Assembly (NCBI GenBank): GCA_045652705.1
Contig: JAZRUV010000019.1
Span: forward strand, 1-31,319
Direction: 5' to 3'
DNA: 31,319 nt
Origin: UMGS1649 sp045652705
GTDB taxonomy: Bacteria; Bacillota; Clostridia; TANB77; CAG-465
Shown here piece after piece: positions 23,731-31,319 of the stretch. The position numbers were made by a program, and so were the translations under genes. Each line of letters starts with the position of its first letter. Position 1 is the stretch's first letter. The notes beneath the pieces are model-generated. The model was not told the DNA's origin and made no database searches. It worked only from the letters and a program-made list of their open reading frames with translations.

Positions 23731-23776
23731 AAAAACAGTATAAGTAAAAACACTATGTGAAACTTATACTGTTTTT
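23731..23776 (+). terminator. Terminator of scpB-addB
   Basis: A 14-bp perfect stem AAAAACAGTATAAG / CTTATACTGTTTTT with an 18-base loop that contains a further small CAC...GTG pairing. Confidence 0.88.
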
Positions 23777-23789
23777 AATGTTATGTCAC

Positions 23790-23818
23790 TTGAATATGGA
23801 GTTGATATATGATATAAT
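23790..23818 (+). promoter_or_regulatory. Promoter of the 23874-24448 orphan pair
   Basis: -35 TTGAAT (23790-23795), a 17-base spacer and an extended -10 TGATATAAT (core 23813-23818). It gives a leader of about 50 bases ending in AAGGAGG. Confidence 0.78.
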
Positions 23819-23873
23819 TGCTTTGCGAAAAAACTAGAAATTAAAATATTAATATATTTAAGGAGGAAAAAAT

Positions 23874-24140
23874 ATGAAACCCAAAGGAAGTTGTCAATGT
23901 AACCCACCAGTAGATGCTCCCAAATTACCCGATCCAAGAGGAACATCTAGATATCGGTATGCTACATGTATCAGAGTGTTTCAAAACGGTAATAAGGTAA
24001 TGGAATTCAGCTCGAAATCAATGGTAGTAAGTTCGGCAGACAAAGAACATATTACATTTTATGATGACTTGGGTAAGCATACAACCATTTACAATAATGG
24101 TGGTATTATCTATGTTCGGTATAAAGACAAGCAAGAATAA
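23874..24140 (+). CDS. Orphan hypothetical protein, 88 residues
   Basis: No family recognised. Pro/Cys-containing N-terminus (MKPKGSCQCNPPVDAPKLPD), then a beta-rich part with regular strands (YATCIRVFQNGNKVMEF, KHTTIYNNGGIIYVRYKD). No signal peptide or membrane helix. AAGGAGG is 9 bases before ATG. It is co-transcribed with the next gene 17 bases downstream. Mixed codon use (CCC, CGG, TCG) differs from addB. Confidence 0.7.
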   Translation: MKPKGSCQCNPPVDAPKLPDPRGTSRYRYATCIRVFQNGNKVMEFSSKSMVVSSADKEHITFYDDLGKHTTIYNNGGIIYVRYKDKQE

Positions 24141-24157
24141 TTCAGGGAGATTAAACT

Positions 24158-24448
24158 ATGCAAGATTTTACTTTTGAACTTCCTGAAACTGAGCAAGTAG
24201 AAACTAAACCCGTAGGCGTAGCTATGCCTAAAACAATTCCTGAACTCGAGTTTCCTAGGAAACTTGAAGATTGCGATGTACGTGTTTTCCATGGATCAGA
24301 GTTTAGGGGGAGATACAATACAGATGAATATGAAATTTGGCTGTTAGCTCCGAATATTGTAAAAATAGATAACGGCATCAACGCTGTATGGGTAACATAT
24401 AATGCTACAGTTGAGGTTGCTTATCACAATTATCCTAAGAAGGACTAA
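24158..24448 (+). CDS. Orphan hypothetical protein, 96 residues
   Basis: No family recognised. An acidic, Pro-rich first half (MQDFTFELPETEQVETKPVG) is followed by a beta-strand-like second half (EYEIWLLAPNIVKIDNG, AVWVTYNATVEVAYHNYP). GGGAG lies about 8 bases before ATG. The second half is similar in style to that of the preceding gene (a short beta-hairpin ending in an aromatic strand), so the two may be distant relatives or partners. Transcription ends at a strong terminator. Confidence 0.68.
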   Translation: MQDFTFELPETEQVETKPVGVAMPKTIPELEFPRKLEDCDVRVFHGSEFRGRYNTDEYEIWLLAPNIVKIDNGINAVWVTYNATVEVAYHNYPKKD

Positions 24449-24464
24449 TTGCACAAACACCGAT

Positions 24465-24492
24465 AAAAACCAGTCAATTTTGACTGGTTTTT
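24465..24492 (+). terminator. Terminator of the orphan pair
   Basis: A 12-bp perfect stem AAAAACCAGTCA / TGACTGGTTTTT with a 4-base loop. Confidence 0.92.
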
Positions 24493-24563
24493 GCATGTTT
24501 ATTACAAAAATATTAAGACTAAAAAATATTTTACAGATTTGTTACGTTTTTGTTATAAAGGAC

Positions 24564-24591
24564 TTGAAAAAAATTAAAAATACTGTATAAT
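24564..24591 (+). promoter_or_regulatory. Promoter of the acidic helical protein gene
   Basis: -35 TTGAAA (24564-24569), a 16-base spacer and -10 TATAAT (24586-24591), 45 bases before the TTG start. Confidence 0.72.
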
Positions 24592-24636
24592 ATGGGTAGA
24601 ATTTAGGATGCCAAATGTAGCAAGGAGGGATTTGTT

Positions 24637-25848
24637 TTGTCAGATATAGTCTTAAGCGAAGCTAAAAAGGTAAATATACTGGATAAAATAATTCAAAACG
24701 TAGTAATAATGGTAAATATAAGTAAGATGAACAGAGCAATCGACGAACATCTTACAGTAATAAAAAACACAGAAAGAGACGATCAAAAAGCGTATCAAGA
24801 AAATATATTAAGAGAAATCGTATATGTTAAATATCAATATGATATTATGCAAAGAACAATGTATGAGCTAAGAATTTCTTATTCAGATGAAATAGTAGAT
24901 AATATAAATTCAATAGACAAAATTAAAAGATTAAATTTGCAAAAAGAATTTTTAGAAATGGAATATGATAGAGTTTCTAGAAGTAAGTTTAAAAACAAAG
25001 AAGATATAAAATATATGCTTTTAATAATATCTTCAGTTATACAAAAGGTAAAACAAGATATTAAAGATGAAGGTAAGAGTCAAAAGTATAATCAAGTAAT
25101 TAAATGTGCTGAAGAAATAGATGCAAAGATTGCAGATGGAAGCTACACGGAAACTTGTTATACACAACTATTTGAATATTTAAAAACATATGTAAACTAC
25201 ATTAATGATAATTATGATATATCTAAACTTCCAAACGATGAAAGAGATATTATAGAGCTTGTAATTGAGGCAACTTTAAAAGGCTTAGATTCAGATATTG
25301 AAAAGTTAAACTATGAATATTCTTTAATTACAAACGTTTGTAAAAATTCATACAGATACTTTAAAATTATAGATAAAGTATTTGGTAAGATACAAGCAGT
25401 TTATGATGAATCATTAGAAAGAGGAAGCATAGATATTGAAGATTATATTAATTTCTACAAAGAAATATATGATACAAAGATTAAAACATTAGTAAATGAT
25501 GTTCATAGAAGCATAAAAACTGAAGATGAATATTTAGAATATTCAAGACGACTTCATGAAGATGAAGGATTAATGGAATTTATGCTAAATCAAGCGCTTT
25601 TAACTACAGAGTCAGAAGCGGTTAAAGAACAAATAACAGCAGAACTTGAAAAATACGTAAAGGAAGAACTTGAAGAAGTAGAACAAGAAAATTCTGAAGC
25701 TGAAACAGAAGAGGATGTAGAACTATCAGAAAGTGAAGAGGCAGAACTTCAAGATGCGGTAGAAATTGTTGAAGAACACTTTGAACTTGATGGTGGGACT
25801 GAGCTTAACGAAGTTGCTGAATTAAAAAGCGAAGTAGAAGCAGTATAA
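24637..25848 (+). CDS. Long helical protein with acidic tail, unknown function
   Basis: 403 residues. It starts at TTG (24637), placed 8 bases after AAGGAGG. Almost entirely alpha-helical, with no membrane segment and no recognised catalytic motif. Residues 1-330 are charged amphipathic helices (IIQNVVIMVNISKMNRAIDE; RLNLQKEFLEMEYDRVSRSK). The last 65 residues are dominated by Glu (EELEEVEQENSEAETEEDVE), a very acidic disordered-looking tail. Such tails often bind basic partners, but none is indicated. It is monocistronic, with a terminator before dnaE. Confidence 0.75.
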   Translation: MSDIVLSEAKKVNILDKIIQNVVIMVNISKMNRAIDEHLTVIKNTERDDQKAYQENILREIVYVKYQYDIMQRTMYELRISYSDEIVDNINSIDKIKRLNLQKEFLEMEYDRVSRSKFKNKEDIKYMLLIISSVIQKVKQDIKDEGKSQKYNQVIKCAEEIDAKIADGSYTETCYTQLFEYLKTYVNYINDNYDISKLPNDERDIIELVIEATLKGLDSDIEKLNYEYSLITNVCKNSYRYFKIIDKVFGKIQAVYDESLERGSIDIEDYINFYKEIYDTKIKTLVNDVHRSIKTEDEYLEYSRRLHEDEGLMEFMLNQALLTTESEAVKEQITAELEKYVKEELEEVEQENSEAETEEDVELSESEEAELQDAVEIVEEHFELDGGTELNEVAELKSEVEAV

Positions 25849-25861
25849 ATAAAGAACTTAG

Positions 25862-25901
25862 ACAAAAGAGATTGTATACAATTTCTTTTGTTTCTTTTTT
25901 T
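25862..25901 (+). terminator. Terminator between the helical protein gene and dnaE
   Basis: ACAAAAGA and TCTTTTGT flank the palindrome ATTGTATACAAT, giving a long near-continuous stem, followed by TTTCTTTTTTT. Confidence 0.88.
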
Positions 25902-25902
25902 C

Positions 25903-25931
25903 TTGTAAAAAAACAGTAAACAATATATAAT
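25903..25931 (+). promoter_or_regulatory. Promoter of dnaE
   Basis: -35 TTGTAA (25903-25908), a 17-base spacer and -10 TATAAT (25926-25931). The leader to the ATG is only about 10 bases and holds the GAGGTGGGTGG ribosome site. Confidence 0.62.
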
Positions 25932-25946
25932 GAGGTGGGTGGTAAA

Positions 25947-28900
25947 ATGAATTTCGTACATCTACATATGCACACAGAGTATAGTTTGCTTGATGGTGCA
26001 AATAAAATAAAGGAATTGGTAGCTAAAGTTAAAGAATTAGGAATGAATGCTGTGGCTATAACTGACCATGGTAATATGTTTGGTGCTATTGAACTATATA
26101 AAGAGTGTAAGGCTCAAGGAATAAAACCAATAATTGGTTGTGAAATGTATGTTGCCCCTAGAAGTAGATTTGAAAAAGAAGCCAAAGTAGATACAGAACC
26201 AAATCATTTAATATTACTAGCAATGAATAACAATGGATATAAAAATTTAGTAAAACTTGTATCTATAGCATATACAGAAGGTTTTTACTATAAACCAAGG
26301 GTAGACTTAGAAGTACTGGAAAAGTACAACGAAGATATAATTGCACTAAGTGGTTGTATGGCAGGGGCAGTTGCAAGAAAAATTACAGCAGGAGATATAG
26401 AAGGAGCTGAGGAGACGGCTTTAAAATATAAAGAAATATTTAAGGATAGATACTATCTAGAAATACAAGATAATAAATATCCTGAGCAAATGGTAGTTAA
26501 TCAGAACTTAGTTGCAATGTCAAATAAGTTAGATATCCCACTTGTTGCAACTAATGACTGTCACTATTTAACTAAAGAAGATTACTATGCACATGAAGTG
26601 CTACTATGTATACAAACTAAAAAGAAAATGTCAGATACAGATAGAATGCGTTTTGATACAAACGAATTCTATGTGAAATCTCCTGAAGAAATGGAAAAGG
26701 CTTTTAGAAATGTTATATCCGCAGTAGAAAATACAGGCAAAATTGCAGATAGATGTAATGTGGAATTTGAGTTTGGACACACTATCCTTCCTAATTTTGA
26801 TATCCCAGATGACATTACACACTATGACTTTTTTAGAAACTTTTGCTATGATGGTTTGAAAAAAAGATACTCAGGGGAGAACTATGAAAAAGCAGTCGAA
26901 AGACTAGAATATGAACTTGGTGTAATAGATGAAATGGGATTTATAGACTATTTTTTAATAGTGTCAGATTTTATACGTTATGCTAAGGAACAAAAAATAC
27001 CGGTAGGACCAGGAAGAGGTTCGGGTGCTGGTTCTGTTGCAGCCTATGCTAGTGGAATTACAGATATTGACCCATTAAAATTTAATTTAATCTTTGAAAG
27101 GTTTTTAAATCCTGAAAGAATAAGCATGCCGGATTTCGATGTGGATTTTTGCTTTGAAAGAAGACCAGAAGTAATAGATTATGTGGCAGACAAATACGGT
27201 AAAGACCACGTAGCACAGATTATAACATTTGGTACAATGAAGGCTAAAGGAGCAATACGTGATGTCGCTCGTGCAATAGACATTCCATATCAAAGGGCAG
27301 ATGAAATAGCTAAAATGATACCAAATGACCTTAAAATGACAATAGAAAAAGCACTGGAGATAAATCAAGAACTAAAAAACCTTTACGATAATGACGACGA
27401 GGCAAAAAAACTTATTGATTTAGCCATGAAAGTAGAAGGACTTCCAAGACATGCGTCGACTCATGCTGCAGGTGTTGTTATTACAAAAGATCCAGTAGCC
27501 ACATATGTACCTTTATACTTAAACCAAGATCAGATATCTACTCAATTTACAATGACAACATTAGAAGAATTAGGACTTCTTAAAATGGACTTTTTGGGAC
27601 TTAGAACTCTTACAGTAATAAATGATGCTAAGTATTTAATTAAAAAAATCCACGGAACAGATGTGGATTTCGGGGATAACTTCGACGATGAAGCAACATA
27701 TAAGTTGCTATCTGAGGGAAAAACAACAGGTGTATTTCAATTAGAAAGTGCGGGAATAAGGCAGGTTATAAAAGAACTTAAACCAACATCTATAGAAGAT
27801 ATTATTGTTGTTATATCATTATACAGACCTGGACCGATGGACCAAATTCCAAGATATATTAGGTGTAAAAACGACCCAGAACATATTGAATATACACATC
27901 CGGCACTAGAACCTATTTTAAAAACGACATATGGTTGTATGGTTTACCAAGAACAAGTAATGCAAATATTTAGAGAACTAGCAGGATACAGCTTTGGTAG
28001 AGCTGACCTTGTACGTCGTGCGATGGGTAAAAAGAAAATAGATGTGATGAATAAAGAAAGGGAAATATTTATTAATGGACTAGTAGAAAATGGAGTTCGT
28101 GTAATAGATGGTGCCGTAAATAGAGGAATTGATGAGGCTAGTGCAAACAAAATATTTGATGAAATGGCAGAGTTTGCAAAGTATGCATTCAACAAATCCC
28201 ACGCTGCAGCATATGCAGTTGTGTCATACCAAACGGCGTGGCTTAAGGTGCATTATCCAGCAGAATTTATGGCAGCTACTATGAATAGTTTTTTAGGTAA
28301 CTTAGATAAGGTTCCAGAATATATTGCTGAATGTAAGTTGCTTGGAATAAATGTATTAAGACCTGACATAAATGAAAGTTATGCACGTTTTGCAGTTATA
28401 AATGGAAATGTTAGATTCGCTTTAGCATCAATAAAAAATATTGGTGAATCTGCTATTGAACAAATTACTGAAGAAAGAAAGAAAAATGGTAAGTACAAAA
28501 GCTTTGTAGATTTTCTAGAACGTGTACAAAGTGAAAGAGTAAATAAAAAGTGTATTGAGTCGCTAATTAAAGCAGGAGCTTTTGATGAGCTTGAAAAAGG
28601 ATATAATAGATATGACCTTCTTGCAAATTACGAAAGTATTATAGATTCAATTGCAAATGAGAGAAGAGGTAACATTGCAAACCAAGTAAATCTTTTTGAT
28701 GCTATAAGTGATACTGTAGAAGTGGCAAAGCACAACATCCTAAGAACAGGTACAGTACCTACTAAACGTGAAATGCTAGATATGGAAAAGGAAATGACAG
28801 GGCTTTATGTATCGGGTCATCCACTTGATGATTATATGGAAAAAATAAGTAAGTTAGCAACAATTACTACAGCTGAATTATTAGAAGCAGCAAATGCAAC

Positions 28901-29426
28901 GGAAGAACAAGAAATAGAAACAAATTCTACAGAAAAGTATGATGGCAAAGAAGTTGTAATGTGTGGCCTAATTACAAATCTTAAGAAAATATTTACAAAA
29001 AATAATAGACAAATGGCATTTTCTGAGTTTGAAGATGCGTATGGTTCTATTGAAGCTGTATTTTTCCCTAACATGTATGAGAAGAACTCATCTTTAATTA
29101 CATCTGAAAAAGTAGTTGAACTTAAGGGAAAGATAAGCTTTAAAGAAAATGAGAAACCTAAGATTTTAGTAGATACAATAAAAGAATTAGGAATTTATAG
29201 TAAACTGTTCGTAAAGATTAAGTGCGATGAGTCAGAAGAACAAATAAAAACAAAAGAGCTTTTTGAACTGTTAAAAGGCAATGAAGGTGAAATACCGGTA
29301 TATGTATATTTTGAAAATAAAGAAGATTTAAAAATGCTTTCAAGAAACTGGTGGGTTAGCCCCACAGATAAATTTATGCAAAATGTGTCAAGACATTTTG
29401 GTAACGAAAATGTAAAACTTGTATAA
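25947..29426 (+). CDS. dnaE: DNA polymerase III alpha subunit, DnaE type
   Basis: 1159 residues. The ATG at 25947 is used, since the GTG 12 bases upstream lies inside the ribosome site. N-terminal PHP domain: NFVHLHMHTEYSLLDG and AITDHGNMFGAIE. C-family polymerase core: VGPGRGSGAGS near residue 354, MPDFDVDFCFERR near 393 (catalytic Asp pair), a third Asp region further on (KMDFLGLRTLTVI), FQLESAGIRQVIKELKP, and AFNKSHAAAYAVVSY. An OB-fold region lies near residues 1000-1080 and a short C-terminal domain ends NVKLV. It lacks the inserted exonuclease domain of PolC. It is the replicative or lagging-strand polymerase. Confidence 0.97.
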   Translation: MNFVHLHMHTEYSLLDGANKIKELVAKVKELGMNAVAITDHGNMFGAIELYKECKAQGIKPIIGCEMYVAPRSRFEKEAKVDTEPNHLILLAMNNNGYKNLVKLVSIAYTEGFYYKPRVDLEVLEKYNEDIIALSGCMAGAVARKITAGDIEGAEETALKYKEIFKDRYYLEIQDNKYPEQMVVNQNLVAMSNKLDIPLVATNDCHYLTKEDYYAHEVLLCIQTKKKMSDTDRMRFDTNEFYVKSPEEMEKAFRNVISAVENTGKIADRCNVEFEFGHTILPNFDIPDDITHYDFFRNFCYDGLKKRYSGENYEKAVERLEYELGVIDEMGFIDYFLIVSDFIRYAKEQKIPVGPGRGSGAGSVAAYASGITDIDPLKFNLIFERFLNPERISMPDFDVDFCFERRPEVIDYVADKYGKDHVAQIITFGTMKAKGAIRDVARAIDIPYQRADEIAKMIPNDLKMTIEKALEINQELKNLYDNDDEAKKLIDLAMKVEGLPRHASTHAAGVVITKDPVATYVPLYLNQDQISTQFTMTTLEELGLLKMDFLGLRTLTVINDAKYLIKKIHGTDVDFGDNFDDEATYKLLSEGKTTGVFQLESAGIRQVIKELKPTSIEDIIVVISLYRPGPMDQIPRYIRCKNDPEHIEYTHPALEPILKTTYGCMVYQEQVMQIFRELAGYSFGRADLVRRAMGKKKIDVMNKEREIFINGLVENGVRVIDGAVNRGIDEASANKIFDEMAEFAKYAFNKSHAAAYAVVSYQTAWLKVHYPAEFMAATMNSFLGNLDKVPEYIAECKLLGINVLRPDINESYARFAVINGNVRFALASIKNIGESAIEQITEERKKNGKYKSFVDFLERVQSERVNKKCIESLIKAGAFDELEKGYNRYDLLANYESIIDSIANERRGNIANQVNLFDAISDTVEVAKHNILRTGTVPTKREMLDMEKEMTGLYVSGHPLDDYMEKISKLATITTAELLEAANATEEQEIETNSTEKYDGKEVVMCGLITNLKKIFTKNNRQMAFSEFEDAYGSIEAVFFPNMYEKNSSLITSEKVVELKGKISFKENEKPKILVDTIKELGIYSKLFVKIKCDESEEQIKTKELFELLKGNEGEIPVYVYFENKEDLKMLSRNWWVSPTDKFMQNVSRHFGNENVKLV

Positions 29427-29455
29427 TTGCATTCTAATAGTAGTTATGCTATAAT
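29427..29455 (+). promoter_or_regulatory. Promoter of the 141-residue orphan gene
   Basis: -35 TTGCAT (29427-29432), a 17-base spacer and an extended -10 TGCTATAAT (core 29450-29455). It begins directly after the dnaE stop. Confidence 0.75.
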
Positions 29456-29508
29456 AATATTGTAATGTCGAAATAACTCGAAAAATAATTTTAAAGCGAG
29501 GGATTAAC

Positions 29509-29934
29509 GTGGGAAATAATCAAAATATACGCAGTGGTAATATGAAAGTAAGTAGAATGAAGGAAGAAATTTCTAAGCGGCTGGCTATTTTAGAATTAAT
29601 GGTTGACCCGAATAAAATGTCGCCAGAGTTAAAGAGAAAATTGGAGCACGGACATAATTTTTTAGAGATGATTGAAGAGCCATTGTATGTTGAGTGTAAA
29701 ACTGTAGGGGCATTAAAGCGAACAATTAAAAGGAGAAGAGATATGCTTCTACAAAAGGATGCAGAACTTTCAGTTAATATGCCGGGACATCAGCTCAGTA
29801 TTTTTGAAGCACCTCAAGAGCTAACTTATGAACAGCAAGAAGAGATTGCTCGTGAACAGATGTGGCTACAGCAAGAAATTAAGTGGCTTCACAAATGCTT
29901 GGGAATGTGCAGCAACCGAGAGTATTTCAAGTAA
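29509..29934 (+). CDS. Orphan hypothetical helical protein, 141 residues
   Basis: GTG start with GAGGGA 7 bases upstream. Charged and helical: SRMKEEISKRLAILELMVD, a middle segment ECKTVGALKRTIKRRRDML, and a C-terminal coiled-coil-like ELTYEQQEEIAREQMWLQQE. No membrane segment and no recognised domain. Basic and acidic clusters alternate; nucleic-acid contact is possible for the KRTIKRRR part but is only a guess. It has its own promoter and terminator, and codon use with CGG, CGA and GCC unlike dnaE. Confidence 0.7.
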   Translation: MGNNQNIRSGNMKVSRMKEEISKRLAILELMVDPNKMSPELKRKLEHGHNFLEMIEEPLYVECKTVGALKRTIKRRRDMLLQKDAELSVNMPGHQLSIFEAPQELTYEQQEEIAREQMWLQQEIKWLHKCLGMCSNREYFK

Positions 29935-29977
29935 ATAAAATAGGGTGTTGATAAATTATCGGCACTCTATTTTATTT
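29933..29977 (+). terminator. Terminator of the 141-residue orphan gene
   Basis: A long stem of about 21 bp with a few G-T pairs: AAATAAAATAG pairs with CTATTTTATTT, continuing inward to the apex. GATAAATTA (29950-29958) spans the apex. It starts within the stop codon. Confidence 0.82.
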
Positions 29978-30006
29978 AAAACTGGAAAAAACAATACGCA
30001 ATGTGA

Positions 30007-30012
30007 TATAAT
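30007..30012 (+). promoter_or_regulatory. Extended -10 of the 101-residue orphan gene
   Basis: TGATATAAT with its core at 30007-30012. No good -35 lies 16-18 bases upstream, which fits an extended -10 promoter. The leader is about 50 bases. Confidence 0.55.
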
Positions 30013-30066
30013 TATAGTGTTAGCAAAGTATATTCATAAAATAATTTTTGTGGAGGTAACAGGAAA

Positions 30067-30372
30067 ATGGTAGAAAAGCATTTTTATGAGCGGACGGCCG
30101 ATGGGAAGTGTGCAGTATTATTTCTTCCGAACAATGATAATATTGTTCGGGAAGCACGGCAAAATTTTGTTATGGTCTATCTATATGATATGAAAGATAG
30201 CAATATAAAATGTTGGTTTTGCGTAAAGAAAGATTGTTTGCCGGATGGTGAAAGAGTAGAACTTGGGGTCCATGAGATTATGTTGGGTAGAGTTGTTGGA
30301 AAATGTGGCAGTAACGCAAAAAAAATATCCAGAGCGCTTGGAAGAAAGTTTGTAACATTTTATAAGGTCTAA
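30067..30372 (+). CDS. Orphan hypothetical protein, 101 residues
   Basis: No family recognised. Small and soluble, probably beta-rich in the first half (GKCAVLFLPNNDNIVREARQ, FVMVYLYDMKDSNIKCWF) with a helical and basic C-terminus (KCGSNAKKISRALGRKF). Four cysteines are spread along the chain. GGAGG is 10 bases before ATG. It is a single-gene unit with its own promoter and terminator, and codon use (CGG, GCC, CCG) differs from the flanking dnaE and lipid kinase genes. Confidence 0.7.
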   Translation: MVEKHFYERTADGKCAVLFLPNNDNIVREARQNFVMVYLYDMKDSNIKCWFCVKKDCLPDGERVELGVHEIMLGRVVGKCGSNAKKISRALGRKFVTFYKV

Positions 30373-30408
30373 AAAATACGGGGCGATAAATTAGCCTCGT
30401 ATTTTTCT
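30372..30408 (+). terminator. Terminator of the 101-residue orphan gene
   Basis: Stem AAATACGGGGC / GCCTCGTATTT with one G-T pair and the 9-base loop GATAAATTA, then a T-run. It starts at the stop codon. Confidence 0.9.
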
Positions 30409-30438
30409 CTTTTAAGTATAAGTAAATCAAATAAATAC

Positions 30439-30467
30439 TTGTAAATTTGGTAGTTGTGTAATATAAT
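30439..30467 (+). promoter_or_regulatory. Promoter of the lipid kinase gene
   Basis: -35 TTGTAA (30439-30444), a 17-base spacer and -10 TATAAT (30462-30467), 27 bases before the ATG. Confidence 0.7.
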
Positions 30468-30494
30468 ATTATCATTAAAATTGGGGTAAAATTT

Positions 30495-31319
30495 ATGAGG
30501 AAAATAAGACTTATATATAATAAATCAGCAGGACAAAACAAATCTAGTGAAATTATTAGTGATATAATAGGAAAATTTAATGAATATGGTTTTGAAGTTA
30601 CAGCTTTCCGCGCTTCAAGAGAAAATCCTTGTGAGGATTTTGTTCGTGAAACACCAGAAGATACATATGCACTTGTTGTAGCAGGTGGAGATGGAACGAT
30701 AAATAAAGTTGTAAACTTTATGATGAAATATGACATAGATGTGCCACTTGGAATTATACCTGCTGGAACGTCAAATGACTTTGCAAATCATATAGGCATA
30801 TTTGGGAATATAGATATGTCCGTAGATAAAATAATAGAAGGAAATATTGAACCAATAGACGTAGGTAAAGTAAATGATACTTATTTCATAAATGTCCTCT
30901 CAGCAGGAATGTTTTCAAGTACTTCATATAAAACAGATAAAAGACTCAAAGAAGTATTTGGACAATTATCATATTTTTTAACTGCCGCAAAACAACCATT
31001 TGAACAAAGACCATTTAAAATAAGAATTGAAACAGAAGATGCTGTTTTAGAAGAAAATGTGGTTGTATTTATAATATTTAATGGAAGTAGTGTAGGAAGA
31101 ATTGAACTATTTTCTAACAACCCTAGCATACAAGATGGAATGTTAGATATGGTAATATTAAGAAAAGGAAAACTTAATGAAACATTAAAAATATTAGGAG
31201 AATTTGAGAATGGAGAATTCCTATCTAATGATAATGTAGTTTATTTAAAAGATAAAAAGTTTAAAATTACTATGCTTCACGGCAAGTGCGATAGACCTGA
31301 TGTTGACGGAGATGAAGGT
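30495..31319 (+). CDS. Diacylglycerol kinase family lipid kinase (YegS/BmrU/DagK type), 3' end missing
   Basis: 275 codons from the ATG at 30495 to the right edge, with no stop. MRKIRLIYNKSAGQNKSSEI at the start and the catalytic GGDGT motif (ALVVAGGDGTINKVVNFMM) place it in the DAGK catalytic family. PLGIIPAGTSNDFANHIGI is the second family signature. A beta-rich C-terminal domain follows (VFIIFNGSSVGRIELF, IQDGMLDMVILRKGK) and is nearly complete at GKCDRPDVDGDEG. Such enzymes phosphorylate diacylglycerol or a related lipid at the membrane face, recycling it to phosphatidate. The exact lipid cannot be read from the sequence. A GGGG site lies about 7 bases upstream. Confidence 0.92.
   Translation, partial: MRKIRLIYNKSAGQNKSSEIISDIIGKFNEYGFEVTAFRASRENPCEDFVRETPEDTYALVVAGGDGTINKVVNFMMKYDIDVPLGIIPAGTSNDFANHIGIFGNIDMSVDKIIEGNIEPIDVGKVNDTYFINVLSAGMFSSTSYKTDKRLKEVFGQLSYFLTAAKQPFEQRPFKIRIETEDAVLEENVVVFIIFNGSSVGRIELFSNNPSIQDGMLDMVILRKGKLNETLKILGEFENGEFLSNDNVVYLKDKKFKITMLHGKCDRPDVDGDEG

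Noticed and set aside
24402..24590. 62-codon plus-strand ORF
   Set aside because: It runs through the intrinsic terminator at 24465-24492 and overlaps the end of a better gene; no ribosome site.
24637..25848. The acidic-tailed helical protein as a replication partner of DnaE
   Set aside because: The only argument is adjacency; a terminator and a separate dnaE promoter lie between them, and no motif supports it.

Overview
The window is AT-rich chromosomal DNA from a low-GC Gram-positive bacterium, most likely an uncultured gut-type member of the Clostridia. The clues are AGA/AAA-rich codon use, strong AGGAGG ribosome sites, TTG and GTG starts, a four-subunit ferredoxin-dependent pyruvate oxidoreductase, a BofC-like protein hinting at sporulation, a ClpE-type unfoldase and AddB. 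The species cannot be named from the sequence.

Layout. 1-158 is the end of rplL with its terminator. 221-676 (-) is an orphan membrane protein divergent from tex (818-2977, +). 3019-5218 (-) is a five-gene operon of unknown genes that includes duplicated AbrB-like proteins and a Cys-rich membrane protein. 5371-8373 (-) is porCDAB. 8572-12158 (+) holds comEC, a BofC-like gene and an HdeD-like membrane protein. 12241-14550 (-) is clpE-like. 14978-19358 (+) is the accessory region described below. 19473-19739 is an orphan gene. 19867-23729 is scpB-addB. 23874-24448 holds two orphan genes. 24637-25848 is an acidic helical protein. 25947-29426 is dnaE. 29509-30372 holds two more orphan genes. 30495 to the end is a lipid kinase cut by the window edge.

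The most interesting system is a complete diversity-generating retroelement (DGR). A surface-type target protein (membrane-helix N-terminus, FGE/C-type-lectin-like C-terminus) ends in a 133-bp variable repeat (VR, 16296-16428). It is followed by a cluster of hairpins, a MutS-domain-I-like accessory gene, an Avd-like helical gene, a DGR-type reverse transcriptase (SQ motif and YMDD) and a 133-bp template repeat (TR, 18768-18900). By hand alignment TR and VR differ at 21 positions. All 21 are adenines in TR (16 A to G, 5 A to T), and they change 16 codons, all non-synonymously. This is direct evidence of past adenine-specific mutagenic retrohoming. A small SSB/OB-fold-like gene follows the TR and has a start context resembling that of the MutS-like gene, so it may belong to the cassette. 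No phage genes are visible around it.

A second theme is a set of small orphan genes between housekeeping genes. They often have their own promoter with an extended -10 and their own strong terminator, and their codon use is less AT-biased than that of the neighbours.
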